Source: Sneathia sanguinegens
GTDB lineage: Bacteria; Fusobacteriota; Fusobacteriia; Fusobacteriales; Leptotrichiaceae
Direction: 5' to 3' (one strand)
NCBI RefSeq assembly: GCF_042033325.1
Contig: NZ_CP160095.1
Length of the DNA stretch: 64,000 bases
Under the pieces are notes generated by a model. The model saw nothing but the letters and a program-made list of their open reading frames with translations. It did not search any database and was not told the origin of the DNA. Positions 25,555 through 35,183 of this stretch are shown in pieces. Numbering within the stretch: the stretch's first letter is position 1; the number at the start of each line of letters is the position of its first letter. A program made the position numbers and the translations under genes.

Positions 25555-25583
25555 ATTCTACACTAAGTTAAAAATAATTTCAA
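25555..25583 (-). promoter_or_regulatory. metNIQ promoter
   Basis: TTGAAA (25583-25578), exactly 17 bases, TAGAAT (25560-25555). Transcription would begin near 25548, about 12 bases ahead of the leader peptide's ribosome binding site. It lies between the stop of the upstream large gene at 25592 and the leader. Confidence 0.8.
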
Positions 25584-25591
25584 GTCTTTTT

Positions 25592-28500
25592 TTAAAATTC
25601 TACTGTTAAACCTAATGAATTTTTTATCATAACCCCATCAAAATTATTTCTAACGAATTTTAATGGTACTATCAAATTGTATTCTAAATCTACATTTTTA
25701 ATAGGTCTATATACAATATCCATAGTAGGCATTATAACATTTACTGGTTTTAACCATTTCTTATACTTTGTTACACTTTCTTTTTCAAAGTATTTATCAT
25801 AACCACCTTTGAATAAATAACTTGAAAATTTGCTAATATCAACTGGATCTCCAGCTTTCAAATTATCAAAATCTTTATTATTTGTTATAGGTAAATCTGC
25901 TTTCTTAATTAATTTTCCGTCCATTCTCTTATATACATTTGCTGAAACATTACCATCATTCAATGATATCTTTTCAAAATCACCAACATATCTAAGACCT
26001 GGTCTGAATATCCATTTATTATTCTTTGTTTTTAATTTTAATTTTGTAGTTACATCTGTATTTATACTTAATTTATCATAGTCAACATTATATTCCTTTA
26101 CATCAAAACCTACATTTTTATTCAATAAACTAAATTTTGCATCTAATTCAAAATATTTTGGTTCATAAGAAAAATCTGCTAACATTGAAATTTTATCTAA
26201 TTTCGCTTCATTATCACGATATACACTACTATCCAAATTTAGATTAGCACAAATATTAGTCTTTAAGTTTTGATAGTTAATATTAAAATTAAATCCATGT
26301 GCTAATTTATTAGAATTATGCTCAATATCTTTTAATTTTTCCATACTTTTTTCTGTATATTCTTTTTTATTGTGTTCATATTCTGTTTGTAATACATGTA
26401 TACCTGCAAACATATCAAAATTTTCTACTGTTTCTGGTTTTAACATTATATCTGTTATTTTATGTATAGATTTAGTTAAAGGCTTAGATAAAATAACATT
26501 AGCTTGCTTAAAATAAGTATTTTCTATATCTTTAAAATCTTTAACTGATTGAACTATTGCTTGATATTTTGAAATTCTTTCTTCTATTTCTTTTTGTTTT
26601 TGTAATTTTTCATTTTCTATTTTATTTTTTTCTTCTTCTATTTCTTTTAATTTTTTATCTATTTCAGCAATTTTTCTTTTATATTCTTTTTTGGCTTTTT
26701 CAGCTTGCTTTGTAAATGCACTGCAAGCCTCACCATTAGGATTTATTTTACATTCTCTTTTACGTTTATTTTCTGCTATACTTAACTGATCTTCTGTACG
26801 TAATTTTTCTCTTTCAGCTCTTTTTTCTTGAAGATTATTTTTAAACAATTCAAATTTTTTACCTAATTCTTCAAATTTATTTTTTAAAATTGTCAATCCA
26901 TCAGTAGCTAATATACCTGGATTATCAACTATATCTAATAATTTTTTTAATGCTTTTTTTCTTTCTTTGAAATAATTAATTGCTTCTTGTACATCTTTTG
27001 GATCTTTTTGATCTTCAATATTTTTTTCTTCTTTTGAAATATTTTCTAAAACTTTAATTACTTCATCCAAACTATTATTAATATCATCTTTTTTTGAAAA
27101 AACTTGTTTTTTTATTTCCATTGCATTTTTAGCTAAATTTGAAATTTCACCAAAACTGTAAATTATTTTATCTATAGTTTTTTCTTTAGAGTTAATATTA
27201 TTTCCAAATTCTTTAAAATATTCTATTTGTGGTATAATATTATCTTTAATAGTAACAATATTTTTAACTGAATTTATTAATTTTTTTGAATCAAGTAGCA
27301 AATGCACATCTTTTAGATTATCATCTGGAAATGCAAATTCTATATCATCTATTATACTCATAGTTGGTTTTTTTTCTGTTTTTATTTTTGTTTCATCAGG
27401 TATAATTACTGGAAGAGGTATATCAAATTGAGGTATTTCAATTTTTGAATTTTTATCTACAACTTCTTGCTTTGTTCCAGTATTAAATTTTATTTTAGTA
27501 TATTTCAAAAAAGGTCTAAATTCTTCTGGTATCATATTTGTTAAATAATAACTAGAAACTTCTTCATCATCCTTAAGTCCTATTTCTTCAAAACTTTCTT
27601 CTATATATGGGCTAAAATGTTCTAATAAGGCATCTATACTATTTAACTTTCCAAATTTTTCTACTAATTTATTGAAATCACTTTGAGATAAATCTTTTAT
27701 ATCATTTATTGTTATACTATCTTTTTCAATTAAATTCTTAATTTTAGGTGATATTTCTTCTCCTAATTCATTTAACATTGCAGAATATCCTTTATCAAAA
27801 GCATATTTTAATATAGGTTTACCATATAGAGTTCCTGTTGGTAGCCCTACTGCTCTTATACTTCCCTTTCTACCAGTTAAAGTACCATTTTCTATGCTTC
27901 TTTTTTCTGCAAGTTCCCAATTTTTAAAATATTCAACCTTATTTTCTCCTGGTGCTAATTTAGGTATATCTTTTTTCAAATCTTCTATACTAAATTTATC
28001 TGCATTATAGTTTGAAAAATGATATACACCACTTACATTTAATCTTTCATTTGCATTTTTTACTATATCAAAAGTTATACCTGGTGCAAATAAGATTTCT
28101 TTTTTATCCTTAGCAAAAGTTACATTATATGCTAATTCTGGGCTGATGATATAGTCAAAGGGAACAATTTTACCCTTGCTTTCAAATTGCATATTTGATT
28201 TACCTGATCTATTATCCTCAACTCTAAATTTATCAAGCCCAACATTTTCTTTATCATATCCTTTGATATATAGGTCATTTTCTACTTGAACTTTATCTGT
28301 ATCTGTCTTTGTATAAAGCACTGCCTTATCTACTTTATGTAAATTATTTGTTTCACCTATTCTGGTAGTTGTTCCATATAATTTTGCACCAAAAGTAGTA
28401 TATATTTTTTTTGCCTTTATTTCACCATCAAATAAGGTAACATCTAAAAGCCCACCTCTTTTAACTGTCTTTTTAGCAAAATCCATAATATTTTGTTTTT

Positions 28501-28807
28501 TACCTGTCCCAACTTGTATAACTCCAGGTTTTATTGTTATTTGATCATTATCAAATAATGGTTTAAAAGTATTTACAACATCATTTACCTTACTTGCGAA
28601 TATACTTCCATTTTTAGGAACTTCCTCATTGTATATATTTTTTCTTGGCAATAATGTTTTTATAATATGTCCTTGGTTAATATTAAAATCTAAACCTTCT
28701 ATACCATATGATGCACTAAATCCAAATTTCACCTTTCCTTCATATTCTTCATTTGCAAAACCAACACTTGTCAATATTATTGCCATTATTGTAATATATT
28801 TTTTCAT
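25592..28807 (-). CDS. large outer-membrane protein with central coiled coil, family unknown
   Basis: This 1071-residue protein starts with a signal peptide (MKKYITIMAIILTSVGFAN). Most of the N-terminal 450 residues and the last 250 look like amphipathic beta-strands (for example SASYGIEGLDFNINQG and RPGLRYVGDFEKIS), and the chain ends in LTVEF with a terminal Phe, as barrel proteins do. Between about residues 530 and 770 lies a highly charged helical region rich in Lys and Glu, including a long coiled coil with a Cys-containing break (KRECKINPNGEACSAF). I do not recognise a family. TAAGGAG precedes the ATG and the gene follows the glucokinase by 9 bases. Confidence 0.8.
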   Translation of the reverse strand: MKKYITIMAIILTSVGFANEEYEGKVKFGFSASYGIEGLDFNINQGHIIKTLLPRKNIYNEEVPKNGSIFASKVNDVVNTFKPLFDNDQITIKPGVIQVGTGKKQNIMDFAKKTVKRGGLLDVTLFDGEIKAKKIYTTFGAKLYGTTTRIGETNNLHKVDKAVLYTKTDTDKVQVENDLYIKGYDKENVGLDKFRVEDNRSGKSNMQFESKGKIVPFDYIISPELAYNVTFAKDKKEILFAPGITFDIVKNANERLNVSGVYHFSNYNADKFSIEDLKKDIPKLAPGENKVEYFKNWELAEKRSIENGTLTGRKGSIRAVGLPTGTLYGKPILKYAFDKGYSAMLNELGEEISPKIKNLIEKDSITINDIKDLSQSDFNKLVEKFGKLNSIDALLEHFSPYIEESFEEIGLKDDEEVSSYYLTNMIPEEFRPFLKYTKIKFNTGTKQEVVDKNSKIEIPQFDIPLPVIIPDETKIKTEKKPTMSIIDDIEFAFPDDNLKDVHLLLDSKKLINSVKNIVTIKDNIIPQIEYFKEFGNNINSKEKTIDKIIYSFGEISNLAKNAMEIKKQVFSKKDDINNSLDEVIKVLENISKEEKNIEDQKDPKDVQEAINYFKERKKALKKLLDIVDNPGILATDGLTILKNKFEELGKKFELFKNNLQEKRAEREKLRTEDQLSIAENKRKRECKINPNGEACSAFTKQAEKAKKEYKRKIAEIDKKLKEIEEEKNKIENEKLQKQKEIEERISKYQAIVQSVKDFKDIENTYFKQANVILSKPLTKSIHKITDIMLKPETVENFDMFAGIHVLQTEYEHNKKEYTEKSMEKLKDIEHNSNKLAHGFNFNINYQNLKTNICANLNLDSSVYRDNEAKLDKISMLADFSYEPKYFELDAKFSLLNKNVGFDVKEYNVDYDKLSINTDVTTKLKLKTKNNKWIFRPGLRYVGDFEKISLNDGNVSANVYKRMDGKLIKKADLPITNNKDFDNLKAGDPVDISKFSSYLFKGGYDKYFEKESVTKYKKWLKPVNVIMPTMDIVYRPIKNVDLEYNLIVPLKFVRNNFDGVMIKNSLGLTVEF

Positions 28808-28816
28808 AGTAACTCC

Positions 28817-29770
28817 TTACTTTTCCTCCAGCATAGCTAAATATGCTGCTCCATATATTCCAGCATCATTACCTAATATTGCTGGTTTTATTTCTAAGCC
28901 TTCAAGTATAGGAGGCAATGTATAATTTTTTATTTTTTTCTTTATTTTATCAAATAATATTTCACCTGCTAATGCAACTCCACCACCTATAACAACAATT
29001 TGTGGATCTAATATATTTAATACATTAGATATACCTAATGCTAACATATCTGTGATATATTCAACTATATCCATAGAAAACTTATCCCCTTGTTTTGCAG
29101 CATCAAATACATCCTTTGCTTCTACACTTCTATCTTTTACTATTTCATATAATAGATTATTTTTATTTACTTTTAATCTTGATTCTGCTTCACGAATTAT
29201 ACCTGTAGCAGAAGCATATGCTTCAAAACAACCTTTTTGTCCACAACCACATAAAAGTCCATTTGGAATAAGTTTAATATGTCCAACTTCTCCACCTGCT
29301 CCTACTTTACCTGAAACCAATTTATTATCAACAATAACTCCTGCTCCTATACCTGTACCTATAGCTAAACCTAATATATCAGAATAGCCTTTTGCTGCTC
29401 CTACCCATGTTTCACCAAGAGTTATAACATTAACGTCATTACCCACGTATACTGGTTTTCCTATAATTCCTTCAAATTCCTTTGCTAGGTTTAAATTTTT
29501 ATCCCAGTTAAAATTTGCAAAAAATTTAACTATTTTATTCTTTACAACAGGTCCAGGTATTCCAACACCTATTGCAACGATATCTGAAAGTTCTATATTT
29601 GCTACCTCAATTTCATGTAACATTACATCACAAATTCTTTTAATAGTAGTCTTATATCCTTCTTCCGAAGTAGTTTTAATATTTGCTTTAAATATTAGTG
29701 TCCCTTTTTCATCTAGTAAACCTATTTTTGTATTAGTTCCTCCTAAATCAATACCACCATAATATTTCAT
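28817..29770 (-). CDS. ROK-family glucokinase
   Basis: This 317-residue protein phosphorylates glucose (or a related sugar) with ATP in the cytoplasm. Motifs are the phosphate loop GGIDLGGTNTKIGLLD, the catalytic region GNDVNVITLGE, GTGIGAGVIVD, AGGEVGHIKL and the zinc motif CGCGQKGCFE. It lacks the DNA-binding domain of the ROK regulator at 8933-10111, so it is an enzyme. It lies downstream of the GapN gene, fitting a sugar-catabolic unit. Confidence 0.92.
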   Translation of the reverse strand: MKYYGGIDLGGTNTKIGLLDEKGTLIFKANIKTTSEEGYKTTIKRICDVMLHEIEVANIELSDIVAIGVGIPGPVVKNKIVKFFANFNWDKNLNLAKEFEGIIGKPVYVGNDVNVITLGETWVGAAKGYSDILGLAIGTGIGAGVIVDNKLVSGKVGAGGEVGHIKLIPNGLLCGCGQKGCFEAYASATGIIREAESRLKVNKNNLLYEIVKDRSVEAKDVFDAAKQGDKFSMDIVEYITDMLALGISNVLNILDPQIVVIGGGVALAGEILFDKIKKKIKNYTLPPILEGLEIKPAILGNDAGIYGAAYLAMLEEK

Positions 29771-29781
29771 TTTATTATCTC

Positions 29782-31149
29782 CTACATATCAAATACTATA
29801 TTTTTCAATCTTGTCATACTTAATATACTATATCTTATACCTTGTACTCCAATTCCACTATCTTTTATTCCTAAAAATGGAAAATTATCAGGTCCTCTTT
29901 GTGTTTTATTATTTATATGTACTGTCCCTACTTCTAATTTTTTAGCTATTTCAAAGGCTTTTGTAATATCCTTTGTAAATATTGCACTTTGCAAACCATA
30001 ATTTGACATATTAGCTATTTCTATTGCTTCATCTACATTAGCTACAGTAATTATTGGCAAAACAGGTCCAAATGGTTCTTCAAATGCAACCTTCATATCT
30101 AATGTAACATTATCGAGTATACATGGATATATTAAATTTTGTTTTCTTTTATTTCCTCTTAATACCTTTGCATTTTTATCTATTGCATCATCTATTAAAC
30201 TTTGCACAAAATCTGCACTCTTACCATCTATCAAAGGTGTAATATCTGCATTATCCATAGGATGCCCAACTTTTAGCTTATCCACTAAATCACATATTTT
30301 AGAAACTAACTCTTCTTTAACTTCTTTATCAACTAATACTCTTTTAATTGCAGTGCATCTTTGCCCTGAATAGCTAAAAGCTCCTTTAACTATTTCACTT
30401 GCAGCCTTAGAAAGATCTGCATCTTTTAATACTATAGCAGCATCTTTTCCACCTAATTCCATCATCAAACCTTTTAAATCTGCTTGATTTGAAATTCTTT
30501 TACCTATCTGTGTACTTCCTGTAAAATTAATAAAGGCTATATCTTTATGAGTGTTAATATAGTCCCCTATTACACTTCCTCTACCTGTAGCTATAGTTAA
30601 AACATCTTCTGGTAAAACTTCATTTAAAATTTTTACCATTTCACTACAAACTAAAGACCCTTGTGTAGGTGGTTTAAATAATACAACATTTCCCATTATT
30701 AATGCTGGAACTATTTTAGATAATGAAAGATTAATAGGATAATTAAAAGGTGCTATACATAAAATTATACCTAAGGCTTGTCTTAAACTAAGACATACCT
30801 TATCCTTACTTCCAAAACTTTCACCACTATAGACTTCATTTTGTATTCTAAGTGCCTCTTCTATAGTATAATCCATCATTTCAACTGATCTTAAGACTTC
30901 TGTTAAACTATCTTTATATGGTTTTGATATTTCAACTGTCATTAATTTTGCTAAATCTTCTGCTCGATTTTTTATCAATTCGCTAGCTTTTCTTAAATAG
31001 TTAGCTCTTTTTAATATATCTAGCTCAGAAAATGTTTTATATGCTTTTTTCAATTTTTGTATTTTTTCTTCTATTTCTTCTTTTGTCATCGCTTCAACTT
31101 CACCTAATAGTTTTCCATCTATAGGTGAATAAATCTGTATCTTATCCAT
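29782..31149 (-). CDS. gapN: NADP-dependent non-phosphorylating glyceraldehyde-3-phosphate dehydrogenase
   Basis: GapN oxidises glyceraldehyde 3-phosphate directly to 3-phosphoglycerate, yielding NADPH and bypassing ATP formation. Aldehyde dehydrogenase features are PFNYPINLSLSKIVPALI, the catalytic base in MELGGKD and the nucleophilic Cys in SGQRCTAIKRV (Cys265 from this start). The C-terminal QRGPDNFPFLGIKDSG.GVQGI distinguishes GapN from other members. The start at 31149 has GAGG nine bases upstream; an in-frame ATG at 31164 overlaps the previous stop as ATGA and is possible too. The product is 455 residues. Confidence 0.9.
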   Translation of the reverse strand: MDKIQIYSPIDGKLLGEVEAMTKEEIEEKIQKLKKAYKTFSELDILKRANYLRKASELIKNRAEDLAKLMTVEISKPYKDSLTEVLRSVEMMDYTIEEALRIQNEVYSGESFGSKDKVCLSLRQALGIILCIAPFNYPINLSLSKIVPALIMGNVVLFKPPTQGSLVCSEMVKILNEVLPEDVLTIATGRGSVIGDYINTHKDIAFINFTGSTQIGKRISNQADLKGLMMELGGKDAAIVLKDADLSKAASEIVKGAFSYSGQRCTAIKRVLVDKEVKEELVSKICDLVDKLKVGHPMDNADITPLIDGKSADFVQSLIDDAIDKNAKVLRGNKRKQNLIYPCILDNVTLDMKVAFEEPFGPVLPIITVANVDEAIEIANMSNYGLQSAIFTKDITKAFEIAKKLEVGTVHINNKTQRGPDNFPFLGIKDSGIGVQGIRYSILSMTRLKNIVFDM

Positions 31150-31160
31150 TGACCCTATCC

Positions 31161-32012
31161 TCATTTTATATTTTTTAGCCAGTTTTCTATCTTATTATAT
31201 ACTTGCTTTTTATTTATTTCTAGCAAATTATTTTTTCTTCCTTTTTCATTCTTTAATATCTTTATATCTCTTAGCTTATTATTAATAGTTGTAAGATATT
31301 TTTTTAATTTTTCATTATTAATATCTTCATCGCTACCACCATAAACCATCAATATATTAATATCTTCTCTTATTTTCTTCATATTCTTTTTAATATACTT
31401 CAATAATCTAAATATATCTATATAGTACTTTGGGCTAGCAAGTCTATTATATTCTTTATTTTCCTTAAGCTTTTTTATAACAGACGGATCATTAGTTATT
31501 TTATTAAAGTTAAGCTTATAATATGAATTTAATTTACTTTCAGCTTTATTAAATTTAGCTTCTATTTTTGCAATAGCTAAATTCATATTCAAAACTATTC
31601 TACTTTCCATAAACATTGATGATAATAATATATTTTTAAACTTATTATTTATACTCAAATATGTTACCAACAAAGCTCCTATTCCTTGTCCAATTAATAT
31701 TATATCTCTATAATTCACATTGGCAAAAATATCATGTATAAAAATATTAAGATCTTCTAAAACTCCGTCAATTCTATCTTCTCCAAAATCTGTATATTCT
31801 TTTTCTCTTAATTTCCCATTTCCTCTATATTCTGGAATATATACATCATAACCTGCATAAAAAAAATATTGTGCAAAATCAGTATATAACTCTATGCTCT
31901 CAAACATTCCATGTAACAATACTATTTTTTTACAATTATCCCCATTATTATGTTCATATTTTAAATATTCTATATTCTTTCCATCATGGGCTATATATCT
32001 TTCAATTTGCAT
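31161..32012 (-). CDS. alpha/beta-hydrolase-fold protein lacking the serine nucleophile
   Basis: This 283-residue protein resembles the monoacylglycerol lipase/lysophospholipase branch of alpha/beta hydrolases: IVLLHGMFESIELYTDFAQYF (oxyanion region), VYIPEYRGNGKL and ILIGQGIGALLVTYL. The last is the nucleophile elbow, normally G-x-S-x-G, but here it reads G-Q-G-I-G, so Ser is replaced by Gly (codon GGA). The protein may be a non-catalytic homologue. GGGAG sits five bases before the ATG at 32012, which I prefer over the ATG four codons upstream. It overlaps the GapN unit and is the first gene of the group. Confidence 0.75.
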   Translation of the reverse strand: MQIERYIAHDGKNIEYLKYEHNNGDNCKKIVLLHGMFESIELYTDFAQYFFYAGYDVYIPEYRGNGKLREKEYTDFGEDRIDGVLEDLNIFIHDIFANVNYRDIILIGQGIGALLVTYLSINNKFKNILLSSMFMESRIVLNMNLAIAKIEAKFNKAESKLNSYYKLNFNKITNDPSVIKKLKENKEYNRLASPKYYIDIFRLLKYIKKNMKKIREDINILMVYGGSDEDINNEKLKKYLTTINNKLRDIKILKNEKGRKNNLLEINKKQVYNKIENWLKNIK

Positions 32013-32185
32013 ATTTACTCCCATTTTTTTGTTTAAATTATATCACTTCTTTTTAAAAATATCTAGTGTTTTATATTTTAGGATACATTAAGGTACCTTT
32101 TAAAAATTTTTAATATTTTTTTCTTTGTTTTTCCTTAGAATTATCTGGCAAGTTATTAATTTCTTTTGATTTTTTTTAATATCTG

Positions 32186-32213
32186 TTGACTTTTTTTAAA
32201 AAACAGTTATAAT
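32186..32213 (+). promoter_or_regulatory. promoter of psuK-psuG-dus with an overlapping inverted repeat
   Basis: TTGACT (32186-32191), 16 bases, TATAAT (32208-32213). The dyad CTGTT (32183-32187)/AACAG (32202-32206) overlaps the -35 and spacer, a plausible operator for the helix-turn-helix of the PsuK-like protein encoded next. Upstream (32025-32180) I see only AT-rich sequence. Confidence 0.75.
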
Positions 32214-32253
32214 TGATTATGTAAATTATTGATTGTATAGGAGGTATAAAAAT

Positions 32254-33387
32254 ATGACAAAAAGGGAAAGACAAATTTATGAATTAATCAAGTCTAAACC
32301 TAGTATTACACAAAATCAAATAGCAAAAGAGCTTAAAATTTCTAGAGCTTCTGTAGCCGTACATATAACACACATAATACAAAAAGGCTTCATTCTTGGA
32401 AGACAATATTTAATTAAGAGTGACCCATCTATATTAGTTATAGGTGCTTGTAATTTAGATTTGCAAGGTATTCCTAATGAAAATTTAAAATTTCACAATT
32501 CAAATATAGGTAAAATTAATGTTGGACTTGGTGGAGTTGGTAGAAATATAGCTGTTAATTTAAAAAAATTAATGAGCAATGTTAATTTCATTACTGTATT
32601 AGGGGAAAATTTTTACAGTAATAAAATATTAGATGATTTAAATATTAAAAGAATAAATACTTCAGATATATTAAGAGTTCCTGATGACTCAATTTCAATG
32701 TATCTATCTATTTTAGATGAAAACGGTGAAATGTTAGCTGGCGTTTCAGATATGAATATTTTGCGTTACCTTACACCAGAATTTTTAAAGACAAAAGAAG
32801 AACTTATTAAAAATTCTGAAATTATAGTTATTGATACTAATATACCTAGGGAAAGTATAGAATATATCGCTAATTTAAAACATGGTAAGCAAAAATTAAT
32901 TGTTGATACTGTTTCAATTAAAAAAGCAGCTAAAATATCTAATATATTAGATAAAATTGATGTTTTAAAAACTAACAAATTAGAAATTGAAGCTTTATTT
33001 GACAGAACATTTAGAAATAAGAAAGAAATTAGACAAGCTATGAGAGAATTAATTGCAAAAGGAGTTAAGAATATTTACTTAACTTTAGGACACGAAGGTG
33101 TGCTTGCAATGAATTCTAAAAAATCACTTAAGTTACCTCTACCATTAATTAAAAATGTCGTAGATGTTACTGGAGCTGGTGATATCTTTACAGCCACATT
33201 AGTATTCTGTACTAAAAATGAACTATCTCTTTCTAAAACTGCTAAGGTTTCACAAGCAGCTTCAACTATTAAGATAGCTCAACATGGTACAGTACCTGAA
33301 AACTTCTCATTTGATATTTTAAATGAACAAGTTAAAAAATTATACAATGAAACAATTTTCGTAGGAGATGAACAAGATGAATTTTAA
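32254..33387 (+). CDS. psuK: PfkB-family pseudouridine kinase with N-terminal helix-turn-helix
   Basis: This 377-residue protein begins with a winged helix-turn-helix (about residues 1-58, NQIAKELKISRASVAVHI) and continues as a PfkB/ribokinase domain: VGLGGVGRNIAVNLKKL near its start and the catalytic DVTGAGDIFTATLVF near its end. With PsuG next to it, it should phosphorylate pseudouridine to pseudouridine 5'-phosphate, and the DNA-binding domain suggests self-regulation by substrate. AGGAGG precedes the ATG at 32254; the frame is open seven codons upstream but that part contains the binding site. Confidence 0.87.
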   Translation: MTKRERQIYELIKSKPSITQNQIAKELKISRASVAVHITHIIQKGFILGRQYLIKSDPSILVIGACNLDLQGIPNENLKFHNSNIGKINVGLGGVGRNIAVNLKKLMSNVNFITVLGENFYSNKILDDLNIKRINTSDILRVPDDSISMYLSILDENGEMLAGVSDMNILRYLTPEFLKTKEELIKNSEIIVIDTNIPRESIEYIANLKHGKQKLIVDTVSIKKAAKISNILDKIDVLKTNKLEIEALFDRTFRNKKEIRQAMRELIAKGVKNIYLTLGHEGVLAMNSKKSLKLPLPLIKNVVDVTGAGDIFTATLVFCTKNELSLSKTAKVSQAASTIKIAQHGTVPENFSFDILNEQVKKLYNETIFVGDEQDEF

Positions 33388-34288
33388 AAACTTTTTAGAA
33401 ATTAACCCAATAGTAAAGGAAGCACTAGACTCAAACAAACCAGTCGTAGCATTAGAATCAACAATAATTTCACATGGTATGCCTTATCCAAAAAATATGG
33501 AAACTGCACTTCATGTAGAAGAAATAATAAAGAATGCTGGTTGTGTACCAGCTACAATTGGAATTATAAATGGAAAATTAAAGATTGGTTTAACTAAAGA
33601 TGAAATACAAATATTAGCTAAGGAAGGTTTAAAAGTTACAAAAGTAAGTAGAAGAGATATTCCTTATGTTGTATCAAACAAATTAAATGGTGCTACTACT
33701 GTTGCTGGTACTATGATAGCAGCAAGCCTTGCAGGTATTAAAATCTTTGCAACAGGTGGTATAGGTGGTGTTCATAGAGGTGCTGAAACAACAATGGATA
33801 TATCTGCTGACTTAGAAGAATTATCAAGAACTAATGTTGCTGTTATCTGTGCTGGTGCAAAATCAATACTAGATTTAAGATTAACTTTAGAATATCTTGA
33901 AACTAAAGGTGTTCCTGTATTAGGATATAAGACAAAAGAATTACCTGCATTCTTCACAAGTAAATCTGGACTTAACTTAGATTATAAGATGGAAAGTGCA
34001 AAACAAATCGCTGATTTATTAAATACAAAATGGAGCTTAGGAATTAACGGTGGGGTTGTTATAGCAAATCCAATTCCTCACGAATTTGAAATGGATCCTA
34101 AGTTAATTGAAGATGTAATAGAAAAAGCAATTGAAAAAGCTAATAGCTTAGGTATAAAAGGTAAAGACACTACACCATTCTTACTAGATGAAATCCAAAA
34201 AGTTACTTCTGGTAATTCATTAGAAGCTAATATACATCTTGTATATAACAATGTTAAATTAGCTTGTGAAATAGCAAAGAATATGTAA
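33377..34288 (+). CDS. psuG: pseudouridine-5'-phosphate glycosidase
   Basis: PsuG cleaves the C-C glycosidic bond of pseudouridine 5'-phosphate to uracil and ribose 5-phosphate. The family is clear from VALESTIISHGMPYPKN, GATTVAGTMIAASLAGIKIF, ATGGIGGVHRGAETTMDIS and GGVVIANPIP. The 303-residue length is normal. The ATG at 33377 has AGGAG at a good distance; the ATG three codons earlier touches it. It overlaps the end of psuK by 11 bases, and its stop overlaps the dus start. Confidence 0.95.
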   Translation: MNFKNFLEINPIVKEALDSNKPVVALESTIISHGMPYPKNMETALHVEEIIKNAGCVPATIGIINGKLKIGLTKDEIQILAKEGLKVTKVSRRDIPYVVSNKLNGATTVAGTMIAASLAGIKIFATGGIGGVHRGAETTMDISADLEELSRTNVAVICAGAKSILDLRLTLEYLETKGVPVLGYKTKELPAFFTSKSGLNLDYKMESAKQIADLLNTKWSLGINGGVVIANPIPHEFEMDPKLIEDVIEKAIEKANSLGIKGKDTTPFLLDEIQKVTSGNSLEANIHLVYNNVKLACEIAKNM

Positions 34289-35172
34289 TGAAAAAACTAT
34301 ATATTGCTCCAATGGCAGGAGTTACAGATTATGCCTTTAGACAAATATTAAAACAATATAAGCCTGATTTAATGTATGCTGAAATGGTAAACTCAAATTT
34401 ATTTATTAAAGAACATAAAAAAACTTTGAATACTATTATGAAAATGTCTACGGACGAAAAAACTGGAATTCAATTATTTGGTTCCGATATGGATGAACTT
34501 ATACAAAATTTTTCAAAATTACACGAATTAGGATATACAAATCTATTATTAAATATGGGTTGCCCCCAACATAAAATAACTAAAAGAGGTTGTGGGGCAA
34601 CTCTTTTAGATAAAATTGATGAAATTGAATATTTACTAGCTTCATTAAATAAAAAGGATATAAGAATTTCTCTCAAATTAAGAAATTGTAAAAATATTAT
34701 AAACTTTTTTGAACTTGCTAATAAATATGAAATACCTTATCTTTGTTTACATTCTAGAACAAAGGAAGAAAAGTTTGAAAATGAAGCTGATTTCACATTA
34801 ATACACAAACTTGCAAAAGTAGATAGAAATTTTGACTTTATTGCTAATGGAGGTATTTATTCCTTAGAAGATTATAAAAAATTGCAAAATGAAAATATTG
34901 ATGGAATAATGCTTGCAAGAGGTGTTATAGGTAGACCTTGGCTTATTAAAGAAATAAAGGAAGGGAAAAAATATAGCCCATCTTTACAAGAAGTCAAAGA
35001 AATTGTTATTAGTCATATGAACTATATTTTAGAAGATAAAGGAATAAAAAAGGCTAGTATAGAAATTAATAAATTTTTAGAAGCTTATTTCAAAGATTTT
35101 AATGTAGATGTTAATAAGATTATTCTTGAACAAGACTTTGAGAAAAAAATTGAGTTAGTACAAAGTGCATAA
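34288..35172 (+). CDS. dus: tRNA-dihydrouridine synthase
   Basis: This FMN-dependent enzyme reduces uridine to dihydrouridine in tRNA. The 294-residue protein shows the barrel start IAPMAGVTDYAFR, the active-site cysteine in NMGCPQHKITKRGCGATLL, SLKLR, LHSRTKEE and the flavin phosphate site ANGGIYS...IMLARGVIGRPWL. Its ATG overlaps the psuG stop (TAATG), so the three modified-nucleoside genes form one transcript. An inverted repeat AAGTGCA/TGCACTT (35163-35185) covers the stop and may end it. Confidence 0.92.
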   Translation: MKKLYIAPMAGVTDYAFRQILKQYKPDLMYAEMVNSNLFIKEHKKTLNTIMKMSTDEKTGIQLFGSDMDELIQNFSKLHELGYTNLLLNMGCPQHKITKRGCGATLLDKIDEIEYLLASLNKKDIRISLKLRNCKNIINFFELANKYEIPYLCLHSRTKEEKFENEADFTLIHKLAKVDRNFDFIANGGIYSLEDYKKLQNENIDGIMLARGVIGRPWLIKEIKEGKKYSPSLQEVKEIVISHMNYILEDKGIKKASIEINKFLEAYFKDFNVDVNKIILEQDFEKKIELVQSA

Positions 35173-35183
35173 CTATAGTGCAC

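Noticed and set aside
25361..25560. S-box (SAM) or T-box riboswitch upstream of metN
   Set aside because: The leader lacks the T-box sequence and specifier stem and the conserved S-box core; a translated Met-rich peptide with simple alternative stems explains the region better.
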